Assembly (NCBI RefSeq): GCF_015594605.1
Contig: NZ_JADNQT010000006.1
Coordinates: 1-64,000 of the forward strand
Origin: Streptococcus sp. HF-1907
GTDB taxonomy: Bacteria; Bacillota; Bacilli; Lactobacillales; Streptococcaceae
Length of the DNA: 64,000 nucleotides
Direction of reading: 5' to 3'
Shown here in pieces: positions 1 to 7,543 of the stretch. Every line of letters starts with the position of its first letter. Within the stretch, counting starts at the first letter, position 1. The position numbers and the translations under genes were made by a program. Below the pieces are notes generated by a model. That model ran no database searches and was not told where the DNA came from. It saw only the letters and a list, made by a program, of their open reading frames with translations.

Positions 1-96
1 ATTGTAGACTATATTGATTATTACAACAACAAACGAATTAAGGTAAAATTAAAAGGACTCAGTCCTGTGCAATACAGAACTAAATCCTTTGGATAA
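1..96 (+). CDS. IS3-family transposase OrfB, C-terminal fragment
   Basis: Thirty-one codons are open from the window edge to TAA at 94-96. They read IVDYIDYYNNKRIKVKLKGL followed by SPVQYRTKSFG. The YIxYYNxxRI...LxGLSPVxYR pattern is the C-terminal signature of the integrase-core (DDE) transposase of IS3/IS150-type elements. The catalytic residues lie upstream, outside the window. Whether the element is intact cannot be seen. Confidence 0.8.
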   Translation: MVDYIDYYNNKRIKVKLKGLSPVQYRTKSFG

Positions 97-127
97 ATTA
101 AATGTCTAACTTTTTGGGGTCAGTACA
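1..127 (+). mobile_element. Right end of an IS3-family insertion sequence
   Basis: The window opens inside an insertion sequence. The C-terminal end of its transposase occupies 1-96, and a terminal-repeat-like sequence follows at about 103-127, ending in GGGGTCAGTACA. IS3-family elements characteristically end in CA, which this does. The left end lies outside the window, so completeness and target duplication cannot be judged. The element sits directly upstream of a decayed DUF6261 gene. Confidence 0.75.
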
Positions 128-538
128 TCATCAGCGTTTTTTTCAATAATTTTCAAGTTTTTCATGTAAACCGCTTTCTAAATCCCCCATTTTCGCTTAT
201 AATAGCCTTTATAAGGTTTTGCGCCTTATAGATAACATTACATTTTAGCCTGTGCACCCTTTGAGGAAGAGCACTAATCTTTCTTTCTATCTTTTAGGGA
301 AATAGCAGAGCTGTCTTTGTGGTTTGCTCTTGATGTCTGATTGAGATTTGGACTGACCAAGCGCTGGATTGTTATTTCAAATTATTCTAAGAAGCCAAAC
401 TAGCGGTTGATTGCCATTTCAAATTCTTCTGGGAAGACAATCTATCGCTTGATTATGAATTTCCTGAGAGTGGCAAAAGCATTTCTGTTTTTTTTGAAAA
501 GGAGCACACAGACTAGGCCAAAATAAGGAGGAACTTCT
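128..538. other. Intergenic region with promoter and imperfect tandem repeats
   Basis: No gene is supported here. A TATAAT -10 box lies at 198-203, in a context closely resembling the promoter at 1946-1975. Two imperfect 42-base units at about 359-400 and 401-442 share the core ATTTCAAATT and a CTAAGAAG/CTGGGAAG end, and a shorter third unit follows. A copy of the over-represented 9-mer AGCAGAGCT is at 304-312. A strong ribosome binding site (AAGGAGG) precedes the ATG at 539. Confidence 0.5.
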
Positions 539-1282
539 ATGACAACATTGTCTCTCACAGCGCTTGCCATTGCCAAGCTCCAAAACCATGAATTAGCGGA
601 CCTTACTTTGCGTTCATTAAAAGATTTTGACCAAAAAGGTTATAGTTTAGAAGATGACCTGTCTTTAACTATTCTTGCTCAATTGCGCTAGGATACGACG
701 GCTTTTAAAAAGTCGCTTGAAGTACAGCATCTGGATCAAAACACCACAGCCATCACTGAAGCGGATGCTGACCGTGATGATGACCTCGTTGCTTTTAAAT
801 CAGGGCTCAGAGCCTATGCCAAAAGCCGTAACACTGACAAACAAGCAGCCTACACGCAACTAGCTGGATTGCTCAGCCATTATAAAAATATAGAAACCTC
901 CAACTTAAACAAGGAAACTGCGCAAATCGAAGCGCTCCTTGCTAGCTTGGGGCAGGAGCCATATAAGACAGCACTCAAAACCTTGAGCCTACAAGCTTTT
1001 ATTACCAATCTAACCGACAGTCAGACCCGCTTTGAGGAAGCCTACCAAAAACGCCACGAAGCCAAAAGTGGTCATAAACTTTCTGAAGCAAAGGTTAAGC
1101 GTAATGCCCTACAAACCAGCTACATCGACTTTTGCAACCAGATTGAAATGGCTAGTCATTACCTGACTGACAATACTACCTACTCACAAGTCCTTGCCAG
1201 CCTCAACCTCATCCGCAGTGGATACGCGGAAAGTTTGAAGAAGCGTAAAAGTAAAAAGGCTGTAGCGGGGAAAGAAAAATAA
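539..1282 (+). pseudogene. DUF6261-type protein, interrupted by an in-frame amber codon
   Basis: An ATG at 539 behind AAGGAGGAACTTCT opens a frame beginning MTTLSLTALAIAKLQNHELA. It is stopped by TAG at 689-691 after 50 codons. The same frame then runs open from 692 to TAA at 1280-1282. Read through, it would be a 247-residue, helix-rich, lysine-rich soluble protein. Its middle and C-terminal parts resemble the second broken copy at 42499-43247 (EDDL, about ten residues before a Leu-Arg, and a central Tyr/Leu-rich helix). I match it to the DUF6261 family from memory of streptococcal proteins. Function is unknown. A single base change would restore the frame, so the decay may be recent. Confidence 0.65.
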
Positions 1283-1319
1283 ACAACTGCCCTACAAGCA
1301 GACTAAATTCATTTACCCA

Positions 1320-1351
1320 AACTCCTCACTTTTGCAAGTAGGGAGTTTTTA
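1320..1351 (+). terminator. Rho-independent terminator after the DUF6261 gene
   Basis: A hairpin with arms ACTCC..ACTT and AAGT..GGAGT around a TTGC loop is followed directly by TTTTT. It lies about 40 bases after the stop at 1282. Confidence 0.7.
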
Positions 1352-1366
1352 TACAGATAAGATAAG

Positions 1367-1779
1367 GCGAACGAAGTGAGCCATAAACTGACATTTTCGC
1401 CGTAGTGGGATTTATGAGAGTGGGACAAAAATCGCGAAGACGAAGTCTTCGATTTTGTCGTCCCACCTCCGCACAGTTGAGTGGCATCTAAGTACTGATT
1501 TATCAGTGCTTAGATGCCACTCAACCACTGCGACTGAACATTATTATAGATTACATACTAAGAGGTCGGGTACTTTTGTCCCAACCTCATGAACGGAATT
1601 TTTGAGAGAGAAAATGTCCACTGGACATTTTCTGCCTGAACCTAGAAACAAAACAGCGAAGGGACTCGAAAATTAGGGATGCTCAAACAGTATGGGAGAC
1701 TGTTTGAGGTTGGAAATAGGAAAAGCGAAGCTTTTCTCATTCTTCCGAAGGAGGTCGCTTGCGTCCGCACTACCTAACG
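1367..1779. repeat. Composite mosaic of palindromic intergenic repeats (locus 1)
   Basis: This block starts with GCGAACGAAGTGAGCC, runs on to ATTTTCGCCGTAGTGG, and ends with GCTTGCGTCCGCACTACCTA. Both blocks recur, in the same order, at 46637-46788. Between them lie a 173-base three-hairpin element (1416-1588), a perfect 12-bp palindrome at 1609-1633 (AGAAAATGTCCA and its complement), and a CAAACAG...CTGTTTG hairpin near 1687. The stretch 1780-1940 contains further hairpins, such as TTATCAGTGAT...ATCATTGATAA, but no coding sequence. No function is evident. Confidence 0.7.
1416..1588 (-). repeat. Three-hairpin intergenic repeat, copy 1
   Basis: This is about 173 bases. Its outer arms are GTGGGAC...GTCCCAC and GAGGTYGGG...CCCAACCTC. 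Its centre is a 23-bp stem with a 4-base loop at 1476-1525, with one G.T pair. Copies 2 (7085-7259) and 3 (58637-58810) carry the same sequence in the opposite orientation, and a divergent copy 4 is at 55728-55907. All copies follow the 3' end of a gene. Confidence 0.85.
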
Positions 1780-1945
1780 ACACGGAATTTTCAAAATCGA
1801 TATTATTTTGAAAATGGGGTTAGTAAGGTAGCTAGGTAAATCGCCATAGCGATTACCGTAATTTATCAGTGATTTTAATCATTGATAAACTTGCTACGTT
1901 AGAAAATATCAAAACAGAATTAAGTATAACCCCCAAAAAATCAAA

Positions 1946-1975
1946 TTGGCAAACTCCCCCTTTTTCGTCTATAAT
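1946..1975 (+). promoter_or_regulatory. Promoter of the AbrB-DUF998 gene
   Basis: TTGGCA at 1946-1951 and a perfect TATAAT at 1970-1975 are 18 bases apart. Predicted transcription starts near 1982. That is only about 8 bases before the TTG start at 1990, which matters for choosing the translation start. Confidence 0.65.
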
Positions 1976-1989
1976 GGAACTATAAGATT

Positions 1990-3147
1990 TTGAAACGGAG
2001 GACTCTTACCATTCAAAGAGAAGTTTTAGAAGAGCTTGGTCTGGTGGCAGGTCAAGACCTTAAAGTGGAAGTTGATGATGACAAAATCATCGTTTATAAA
2101 AAAGAAGCCAAGGATAGTAAGAAGATGCCCACTTGGTTCATGTTCTTCTTGGTTGCTCTGATGACCCTCATTTTTTACGGCGCAGCTAGGATGCAGGGCT
2201 ATGGGCAGATTGCCTTGGGAGGTAATTTTTCCATCACCACCTTCTTGATTGTCTATGGAGGTTTGATTGGGACGGGTTATTTCACCACCAATCTCATTTA
2301 CAATCGCGAGGGCTTTCTGGGCGGTTTGAAAAGCCGTGTCTTCTGGCGCATGCTGCCTGTTATCGTGGTAGCTTTCACCGTCATTTTGCTGGTGGTCTTG
2401 CTAGGATTTTCTTGGCTCTTGGAGCAGCTGTTCAAGGGAGCTTCCTTTGACCCTGTGACGGCTTCGATTTTACTAGCGACCATGGTCTATGCGGTTGGCA
2501 TGTTTTGGGGGCAAGTGGCAGAGCGACTCAAGGCGTCTTGGCTGACCAGTTTATTTACGACAGTCATGACCTTGGGTATCCTCATTGCCATGGCGACCAA
2601 TAGTTCCCGTCAGTGGTGGCAGGTCAATCTCAGTTTTTTAGGAACACAGCGGGCACGAAATAGCTGGCAGTTCAACGTGACCTTGATATTAGCAGCCTTT
2701 ATCCTGATTGCTCTTGTCGATTATGTTTTTGTAGCTCTGCGGGAAGAATATGGGCAGAGCCGAAAATTGCTTGCGCTACGGATTTTATTAACCTTGCTGG
2801 GGCTGGATTTGGCAGCCGTAGGCTATTTTCCAAATGACGCTACCTCCCACCTCATCCACACCAAGGTAGCTGGGTACTTGGTTTACCTGATTATCATTCT
2901 CATTATATCGGTGCGCTGGCTGCTCCCAAAAGTCACCCGAGACTTTCTAGTCACCTCCTACCTGATAGGAGCTTCCCTGGTTGTCTTAGAATTCGCCTTT
3001 GAAGGCATTCACTACCTCTCCCTGACAGCCTTTGAAATCATTGCCTTCCTACTTGCCTTCACATGGCTCATGATGATTTTTAATCATTTGGAAGGGTTGA
3101 TTAGCAGGGAAGCCAAAATTCTTTACATCAAAATTCCACAAAAATAA
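1990..3147 (+). CDS. AbrB/MazE-type DNA-binding domain fused to a DUF998 membrane domain
   Basis: The first 35 or so residues (TLTIQREVLEELGLVAGQDL, then KVEVDDDKIIVYKKE) match the SpoVT-AbrB swapped-hairpin fold. A charged linker follows, then about ten hydrophobic segments from residue 48 to 372, resembling DUF998-type membrane proteins. A membrane-tethered regulator or a sensor is possible; function is unknown. The start is odd. The frame opens with TTG at 1990 and has no good upstream ribosome site. The only strong one, GGAGG at 1997-2001, lies inside the frame, nine bases before ATT at 2011. An intact start may have been lost or a non-canonical ATT used. A terminator follows at 3148. Confidence 0.65.
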   Translation: MKRRTLTIQREVLEELGLVAGQDLKVEVDDDKIIVYKKEAKDSKKMPTWFMFFLVALMTLIFYGAARMQGYGQIALGGNFSITTFLIVYGGLIGTGYFTTNLIYNREGFLGGLKSRVFWRMLPVIVVAFTVILLVVLLGFSWLLEQLFKGASFDPVTASILLATMVYAVGMFWGQVAERLKASWLTSLFTTVMTLGILIAMATNSSRQWWQVNLSFLGTQRARNSWQFNVTLILAAFILIALVDYVFVALREEYGQSRKLLALRILLTLLGLDLAAVGYFPNDATSHLIHTKVAGYLVYLIIILIISVRWLLPKVTRDFLVTSYLIGASLVVLEFAFEGIHYLSLTAFEIIAFLLAFTWLMMIFNHLEGLISREAKILYIKIPQK

Positions 3148-3183
3148 GACGTTTTCGAGCAAGATGAAAACGTCTTATTTTTT
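3148..3183 (+). terminator. Terminator after the AbrB-DUF998 gene
   Basis: AAGACGTTTTC and GAAAACGTCTT form an 11-bp stem around a short loop, followed by ATTTTTTT. It begins one base after the stop codon. Confidence 0.85.
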
Positions 3184-3260
3184 TCTTGCTATCCAAGGCA
3201 TATCATGCTAGACTGAAAGTGTTAAGAGACGCCTTTTTAGCCTAAAATGAGGTAGCTACT

Positions 3261-4145
3261 ATGTCCCGAAATCATCCTAACCATCATCTTTCATTGCTTA
3301 AATACCTGCTTGCTATTTTCTTAGTCTTTGTATTGGTCGCGGTAGTTTGGTGTGCTTTTTCAAAGATTTCCAGTACAAAACCAGCTCACACTAGTAAAAC
3401 CAGCCAGTCGAGCTCTGCCATTATCCCCAAAACGAAAGAGTCGTCATCGGCTTCTGCCTCCGTCTCTGCTGGGGTCGCCTATGCGCCGAGTCAGGAAGAA
3501 GTCGCCTACCTCAAGCAGCGCTTTGCGGACTTGTCGGCGGTCAATCCAGAGGTGGTTGGCTACATCTACGCACCAGGAACCATGCTAGATGAGCCTGTCG
3601 TGCAGACATCAGACAACAGTCACTATCTGGACTATACTTTTGACGGCAGTTATCAGCCTTTCATGGGAACGGTCTTTATGGATAAGGATAATCGGAAGGA
3701 TTTCAGCGATTCTTTGACTTGGTTGTTTGGGCATGCGCGTGGGAGTCAGGTGGCTGACCATCGGATGTTTAACGATGTCAATTTTTATGATAAGCAAAGC
3801 TATTTTGACCAACATCCTTATGTAGTTTTGGAAACGCCTAGTCGGAAGTACTATTATGAAGCTATGTTCTTCATCGTCGTGCCTGAAACCACTGCCTTTT
3901 ACCGCACCTCTTTTGATAGCAAGGAACAATTTGCAGAGCAGTTGAATGAGGTAGCTAAGGACGCTATTAGTAAAAAGGCTGACGCTAAGGCTGATGCTAA
4001 CGACCATTACCTGGTCTTATCAACCTGTCGCGAAGAGGATACGACCATCAGAGCTAATCTCTATCTGCGCCGTATTCCAGATGATGAGATGAATGCTTTT
4101 GTCAAGGAACACGCTAGTCAGCTGACCTATCAAGCTACACGTTAA
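3261..4145 (+). CDS. Class B-type sortase
   Basis: This is a 294-residue cysteine transpeptidase that would covalently attach a sorting-signal protein to the wall or to another protein on the outer face of the membrane. A single N-terminal membrane anchor (residues 13-33) is followed by a Ser/Lys-rich linker and the sortase barrel. The expected catalytic residues are visible: His158 in LFGHARG, Cys256 in LSTC, and Arg264. The GTVFMDKDN segment matches the GT.F.D..N motif of class B enzymes. Class B sortases often act on pilins or dedicated haem/iron proteins, but no substrate gene lies nearby; the LPSTG protein at 9453 would suit a class A enzyme. The ATG has a GAGGT ribosome site, and a terminator follows. 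Confidence 0.8.
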   Translation: MSRNHPNHHLSLLKYLLAIFLVFVLVAVVWCAFSKISSTKPAHTSKTSQSSSAIIPKTKESSSASASVSAGVAYAPSQEEVAYLKQRFADLSAVNPEVVGYIYAPGTMLDEPVVQTSDNSHYLDYTFDGSYQPFMGTVFMDKDNRKDFSDSLTWLFGHARGSQVADHRMFNDVNFYDKQSYFDQHPYVVLETPSRKYYYEAMFFIVVPETTAFYRTSFDSKEQFAEQLNEVAKDAISKKADAKADANDHYLVLSTCREEDTTIRANLYLRRIPDDEMNAFVKEHASQLTYQATR

Positions 4146-4180
4146 GGGGTCAGATCCTCTTGGATCTGGTTTCTTTTTTT
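4146..4180 (+). terminator. Terminator after the sortase gene
   Basis: CAGATCC-TCTT-GGATCTG forms a 7-bp stem with a tetraloop, followed by a T-rich run. It starts just after the TAA at 4143-4145. Confidence 0.85.
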
Positions 4181-4239
4181 CTGATCTCAGCTAGCTTTCT
4201 ATGTTACAATGAAAGTATCATTAGAAAAGAGGAAATCAA

Positions 4240-5285
4240 ATGAAAGCAACTGTTTTTATAGAATCTGGAAAAGTTGAGGTTCAAGAAGTCGCTAAACCAA
4301 CTTTGCAAGCCGATACGGATGTCATTATCCGCGTCTTGAGAGCCTGTGTTTGTGGGTCTGATTTGTGGTGGTACCGTGGTATTTCAGACCGCGCAGCCAA
4401 TACGCTCTGCGGACATGAAGCCATTGGGATTGTTGACCAAGTTGGTGCTGGCGTGACATCTGTTAAACCAGGCGATTTTGTTGTCGTACCATTTTCGCAT
4501 GGCTGTGGGGAATGTGCTGCCTGTAAAGTTGGCTTTGATGGCAACTGCATGAACAATCCTGGCGCCAAGGATATCGGCTACCAAGCGGAATATGTGCGTT
4601 ACTACAATGCTAACGGTGGCTTGGTTAAAGTGCCTGGTCAACCAAGCGATTACAGCGATACCCAATTGAATTCCCTCCTTGCCCTCTCAGACGTCATGGC
4701 GACAGGCTACCACGCTGCTTACACAGCTGAGGTCAAGAAAGGTAACACGGTTGTTGCCATGGGTGACGGTGCCGTTGGACTCTCTGCGGTGTTATTGCGG
4801 CTAAGATGCTGGGCGCTAAGCGCATTATTGCCATGAGCCGTCACGAGGACCGCCAAAAGCTAGCGCTTGAATTTGGAGCGACAGATATTGTGGCAGAGCG
4901 CGGTGATGAAGCGGTTGAGCGTGTTATGGCGCTTACAGATGGTAATGGGGCTGATGCCGTTCTTGAATGCGTCGGAACAGAGCAATCAGTTGAAACAGCC
5001 ATCAGTGCTTGCCGTCCAGGTGCTATTGTTGGACGTGTCGGTGTTCCCCAAAAAGCTGAAATGAATACTAACCGTCCTTTCTGGAAAAATATCGGACTTC
5101 GTGGCGGTATTGCCTCAGTCACAACCCACGATAAAACTGTCCTACTTGATGCTGTCTTAAATGGTGACATCAATCCCGAAAAAGTCTTCACCCAACGCTT
5201 TGACTTGGAAGATATCCACGAAGGCTACAAAGCCATGGATGAACGCCGTACTATTAAATCATTGGTTGTGGTTGCTGACAACTAA
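4240..5285 (+). pseudogene. Zinc-dependent alcohol dehydrogenase, broken by a frameshift
   Basis: The two halves together match a medium-chain Zn-dependent alcohol/polyol dehydrogenase of about 347 residues. The N-terminal half has the catalytic-zinc Cys (CVCGSDLWWYRG), GHEAIGIV and the structural-zinc cysteines (CGECAACKVGFDGNC). The C-terminal half carries the Rossmann fold, with the GDGAVGL motif just before the break. The frame shifts at 4780-4786. There GGACTC-TC-TGCGG carries an extra TC in a CT run; removing it restores GLCGVIAAKMLGAKRI, a usual motif. Translation from 4240 would end at 4836 after 198 residues, before the cofactor domain. A restart at 4806 is possible, but the product would lack the glycine motif. 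Likely non-functional unless the dinucleotide repeat is phase-variable. Confidence 0.85.
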
Positions 5286-5404
5286 TAGAAACCATGAGTT
5301 GGGCGGATGCGGATGCTCAGCTCATTTTTGAATCAAGATAATCGCAGATAAAGTTCAAGCGTGTTATAATGACTCTAAGAAAGTAAAGAAGAAATGGAGC
5401 GCCC

Positions 5405-6037
5405 ATGCTGTCAAAAGCCAAATCCCGTTATGTCATCCGAGAAATCATCAAATTATTCCCTGATGCCAAACCAAGTCTTAATTTTAATAATGTCTTTGAG
5501 CTTTTGGTGGCTGTCATGCTATCAGCTCAGACGACGGATGCAGCGGTAAATAAGGTGACTCCCGAGCTTTTCAAACGATTCCCAGACCCGCTTGCTTTTG
5601 CCCAAGCCAGTTCCAAGGAAATCGAGCCCTACATCGCTAAAATCGGTTTGTACCGCAATAAAGCGCGTTTTCTGCACCAATGTGCTAAGCAGTTGTTGAC
5701 GGACTTTGATGGGCAGGTGCCTAGGACGCGTGAAGAACTAGAGACTTTGTCGGGTGTTGGTCGCAAGACGGCTAACGTTGTCCTCAGCGTAGGCTTTGGC
5801 ATTCCAGCTTTTGCGGTGGACACGCACGTGACCAGAATTTGCAAGCACCATCAGATTTGTAAGCAATCGGCTACACCACTTGAGATTGAGAAGCGCGTGA
5901 TGGATGTTCTGCCACCGAAAGAGTGGCTGGCTGCTCACCAGGCCATGATTTCTTTTGGCAGAGCTATCTGTCATCCCAAAAATCCAGAGTGTGACCATTA
6001 CCCGCAACTTTATCATTTCCCCGATGATTTGGATTAG
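5405..6037 (+). CDS. nth: Endonuclease III (base-excision DNA glycosylase/AP lyase)
   Basis: This 210-residue enzyme removes oxidised pyrimidines and cleaves abasic sites. The helix-hairpin-helix LSGVGRKTANVVLS and the catalytic pair Lys121 and Asp139 (AVDTHV) are present. The C-terminal iron-sulphur motif C-X6-C-X2-C-X5-C is degenerate. Cys189 and Cys196 remain, but the other two positions are Tyr199 and Phe205, so a [4Fe-4S] cluster could not be ligated normally. I believe related streptococcal proteins share this, so it is probably a lineage trait rather than damage. The gene starts at ATG 5405 behind GAAATGGAGCG. The convergent prepilin peptidase gene ends 18 bases downstream. Confidence 0.9.
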   Translation: MLSKAKSRYVIREIIKLFPDAKPSLNFNNVFELLVAVMLSAQTTDAAVNKVTPELFKRFPDPLAFAQASSKEIEPYIAKIGLYRNKARFLHQCAKQLLTDFDGQVPRTREELETLSGVGRKTANVVLSVGFGIPAFAVDTHVTRICKHHQICKQSATPLEIEKRVMDVLPPKEWLAAHQAMISFGRAICHPKNPECDHYPQLYHFPDDLD

Positions 6038-6055
6038 TCTGGAAAATGGCAGAGC

Positions 6056-6439
6056 TTAGCGCCAGCTATTGACCAGTAAAATCATCACATAAGCAACACT
6101 AAGAAAGGGTAGGAAAGCTATCCTTTTTTGCTTGTCTCTGATGGCGAGGAAAGCTAGGATGCCGGCCCATGAGGCGATTTGAATCAGCCAAAGAATCTGC
6201 GTGAGGGACAGGCAGAGACTGAGCGTAGCTAGGTAGAGAAAGTCCCCGCTGCCAATCCGCAAATCAATGATTTCGGCTAGGATAGCTAGGAGGAGGAAGC
6301 AGATCACAAGTAGGTTGAGTGGCGCAAAAAGTAAGGCTAGTAGGCTAAAGACCAACCAAATCCACAGAGGATATTCTTGGTGACGATAATCGTGGCAGGA
6401 GAGCCAAAAACTCATGCCAATCAATAAAAAATGAATCAT
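6056..6439 (-). CDS. 5'-truncated type IV prepilin peptidase (competence ComC/CilC type)
   Basis: This is 127 residues of an A24-family aspartic membrane peptidase. Both catalytic aspartates are visible: Asp17 in HDYRHQEYP and Asp66 in RIGSGDFLYL. Four or five hydrophobic helices follow the family pattern. Full-length streptococcal competence prepilin peptidases are about 220 residues and start with a cysteine-containing N-terminal half. Here the protein begins just before the first catalytic Asp, and the bases upstream are the dpr promoter region with no trace of the missing half. The gene is therefore probably a remnant, although a minimal A24 core like the archaeal type could in principle fold. 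Loss would block processing of the competence pseudopilins. Confidence 0.7.
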   Translation of the reverse strand: MIHFLLIGMSFWLSCHDYRHQEYPLWIWLVFSLLALLFAPLNLLVICFLLLAILAEIIDLRIGSGDFLYLATLSLCLSLTQILWLIQIASWAGILAFLAIRDKQKRIAFLPFLSVAYVMILLVNSWR

Positions 6440-6482
6440 ATCTTTTTATTCGTAAAAGCTGAGCAGAATTCTTGCTTTTTAT

Positions 6483-6526
6483 TTAGATTAGTTCTAATAT
6501 ATAACTGTAAATAATAATTATTCTAA
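6483..6526 (+). promoter_or_regulatory. Two PerR/Fur-type operators before dpr
   Basis: TTAGATTAGTTCTAA (6483-6497) and TAATAATTATTCTAA (6512-6526) match the PerR consensus TTAGAATTATTCTAA at 12 and 13 of 15 positions. They lie 45 and 16 bases before the ATG at 6542, in the promoter-to-leader region. Peroxide-responsive, metal-dependent repression of dpr is known in streptococci; tandem occupancy here is inferred. Confidence 0.65.
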
Positions 6527-6541
6527 AAAGGAGAAACGATT

Positions 6542-7072
6542 ATGACACAAACAATGACTGAAACAATCTATGCTTCTATTACCCATAATATTCCAGCAGC
6601 AGGTGCTAGCAAGAATCCTAAGACTAAGGCAGTTTTGAACCAAGCGGTAGCTGATTTGTCTAAGGCAGCTTCAATTGTTCACCAAGTACACTGGTACATG
6701 CGTGGTACAGGCTTCTTCTACCTTCATCCTAAAATGGATGAGTTGATGGATGGCTTGAATGCCCATTTGGATGAGATGAGCGAACGCTTGATTACCATTG
6801 GCGGTGCTCCTTATTCAACCTTGAAAGAATTTGATGAACATTCTGGTTTGAAGGAAGCGCCAGGACGCTTTGACAAGAGCATGGCAGAGCATTTGAAACG
6901 CTTGGTTGAGGTTTACACTTACCTTTCAAACCTTTACCAAGTTGGTCTCCAAGTGACTGACGAAGAAGGCGATGCTCCAAGCAATGATCTATTTACCGCA
7001 GCACAAACCGATGCTGAAAAGACAGTTTGGATGCTCCAAGCAGAACTTGGTCAAGCACCAGGGTTGAAATAA
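6542..7072 (+). CDS. dpr: Dps-like peroxide resistance ferritin
   Basis: This 176-residue protein is a dodecameric mini-ferritin that oxidises and stores Fe(II), using up peroxide and shielding DNA in a catalase-negative cell. The Dps ferroxidase signature is present: HQVHWYMRG (His and Trp), then [19 protein letters not shown] (Asp and Glu of the inter-subunit site), followed by helices to residue 176. Length and the N-terminal extension fit streptococcal Dpr. The start at 6542 has an AAAAAGGAGAAACGATT leader. Transcription is probably under PerR (boxes at 6483-6526). A three-hairpin repeat directly follows the stop and may serve as terminator. Confidence 0.95.
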   Translation: MTQTMTETIYASITHNIPAAGASKNPKTKAVLNQAVADLSKAASIVHQVHWYMRGTGFFYLHPKMDELMDGLNAHLDEMSERLITIGGAPYSTLKEFDEHSGLKEAPGRFDKSMAEHLKRLVEVYTYLSNLYQVGLQVTDEEGDAPSNDLFTAAQTDAEKTVWMLQAELGQAPGLK

Positions 7073-7084
7073 TCTAGACTAATT

Positions 7085-7259
7085 GAGGTTGGGACAAAAG
7101 TACCCAACCTCTTAGTATGTAATTTATAATAATGATCAGTCGCAGTGGTTGAGTGGCATCTAAGCACTGATAAATCAGTACTTAGAGACCTACTCAACTG
7201 TGCGGAGGTGGGACGACAAAATCGAAGGCTTCATCTTCGCGATTTTTGTCCCACTCTCC
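7085..7259 (+). repeat. Three-hairpin intergenic repeat, copy 2
   Basis: It starts with a 9-bp hairpin (GAGGTTGGG and CCCAACCTC), continues through TTAGTATGTAAT, a 51-base central hairpin at 7148-7198, and ends with a GTGGGACGACAAAATCG...TTTTTGTCCCAC stem. It begins 13 bases after the dpr stop. Copies 1 and 3 differ from it only at scattered positions. Confidence 0.85.
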
Positions 7260-7330
7260 TTTTTTATCAAATAAGCAACCGTTTGCATAATTTCCTTGAA
7301 AAGTTGGTCTGGTTTTGGTAAAATTTAGTT

Positions 7331-7543
7331 ATGAAAACTTTATATGATGTGCAGCAGTTGTTGAAACGATTTGGTATTTACGTTTATCTTGGCAAACGCC
7401 TCTACGACATCGAGATGATGAAGATTGAGCTGGAACGTTTATACGATAACAGCCTTGTTAGTAAGGAAGACTACATGGTTGCTGAATTGATTTTACGACG
7501 CGAGCACCGTATTGAATTAGAAAAGGAAAAACACAATGGCTAA
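7331..7543 (+). CDS. yqgQ: YqgQ-family small protein (DUF910)
   Basis: This is a 70-residue, helical, highly charged cytosolic protein. The opening MKTLYDVQQLLKRFGIYVYL and the LYDIEMMKIELERLYD helix are typical of the YqgQ family. In many Firmicutes that gene sits immediately before glucokinase, as here; the two overlap by 8 bases. Function is not established. The overlap implies translational coupling with glcK. The promoter probably lies near 7300-7328, where GGTAAAATTTAG precedes the ATG. Confidence 0.85.
   Translation: MKTLYDVQQLLKRFGIYVYLGKRLYDIEMMKIELERLYDNSLVSKEDYMVAELILRREHRIELEKEKHNG

Noticed and set aside
689-691. In-frame TAG as a recoded codon
   Set aside because: Streptococci are not known to insert pyrrolysine or read through amber as a rule, no recoding hairpin is seen, and the paralogue at 42499 is also a pseudogene.
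1367-1985. CRISPR array
   Set aside because: The repeats are long palindromes of different sequence, not short direct repeats with unique spacers, and no cas gene is nearby.
4806-5285. Independent gene for the second half of the alcohol dehydrogenase
   Set aside because: It begins in the middle of the cofactor domain without a ribosome site, and removing two bases joins it to the upstream half.
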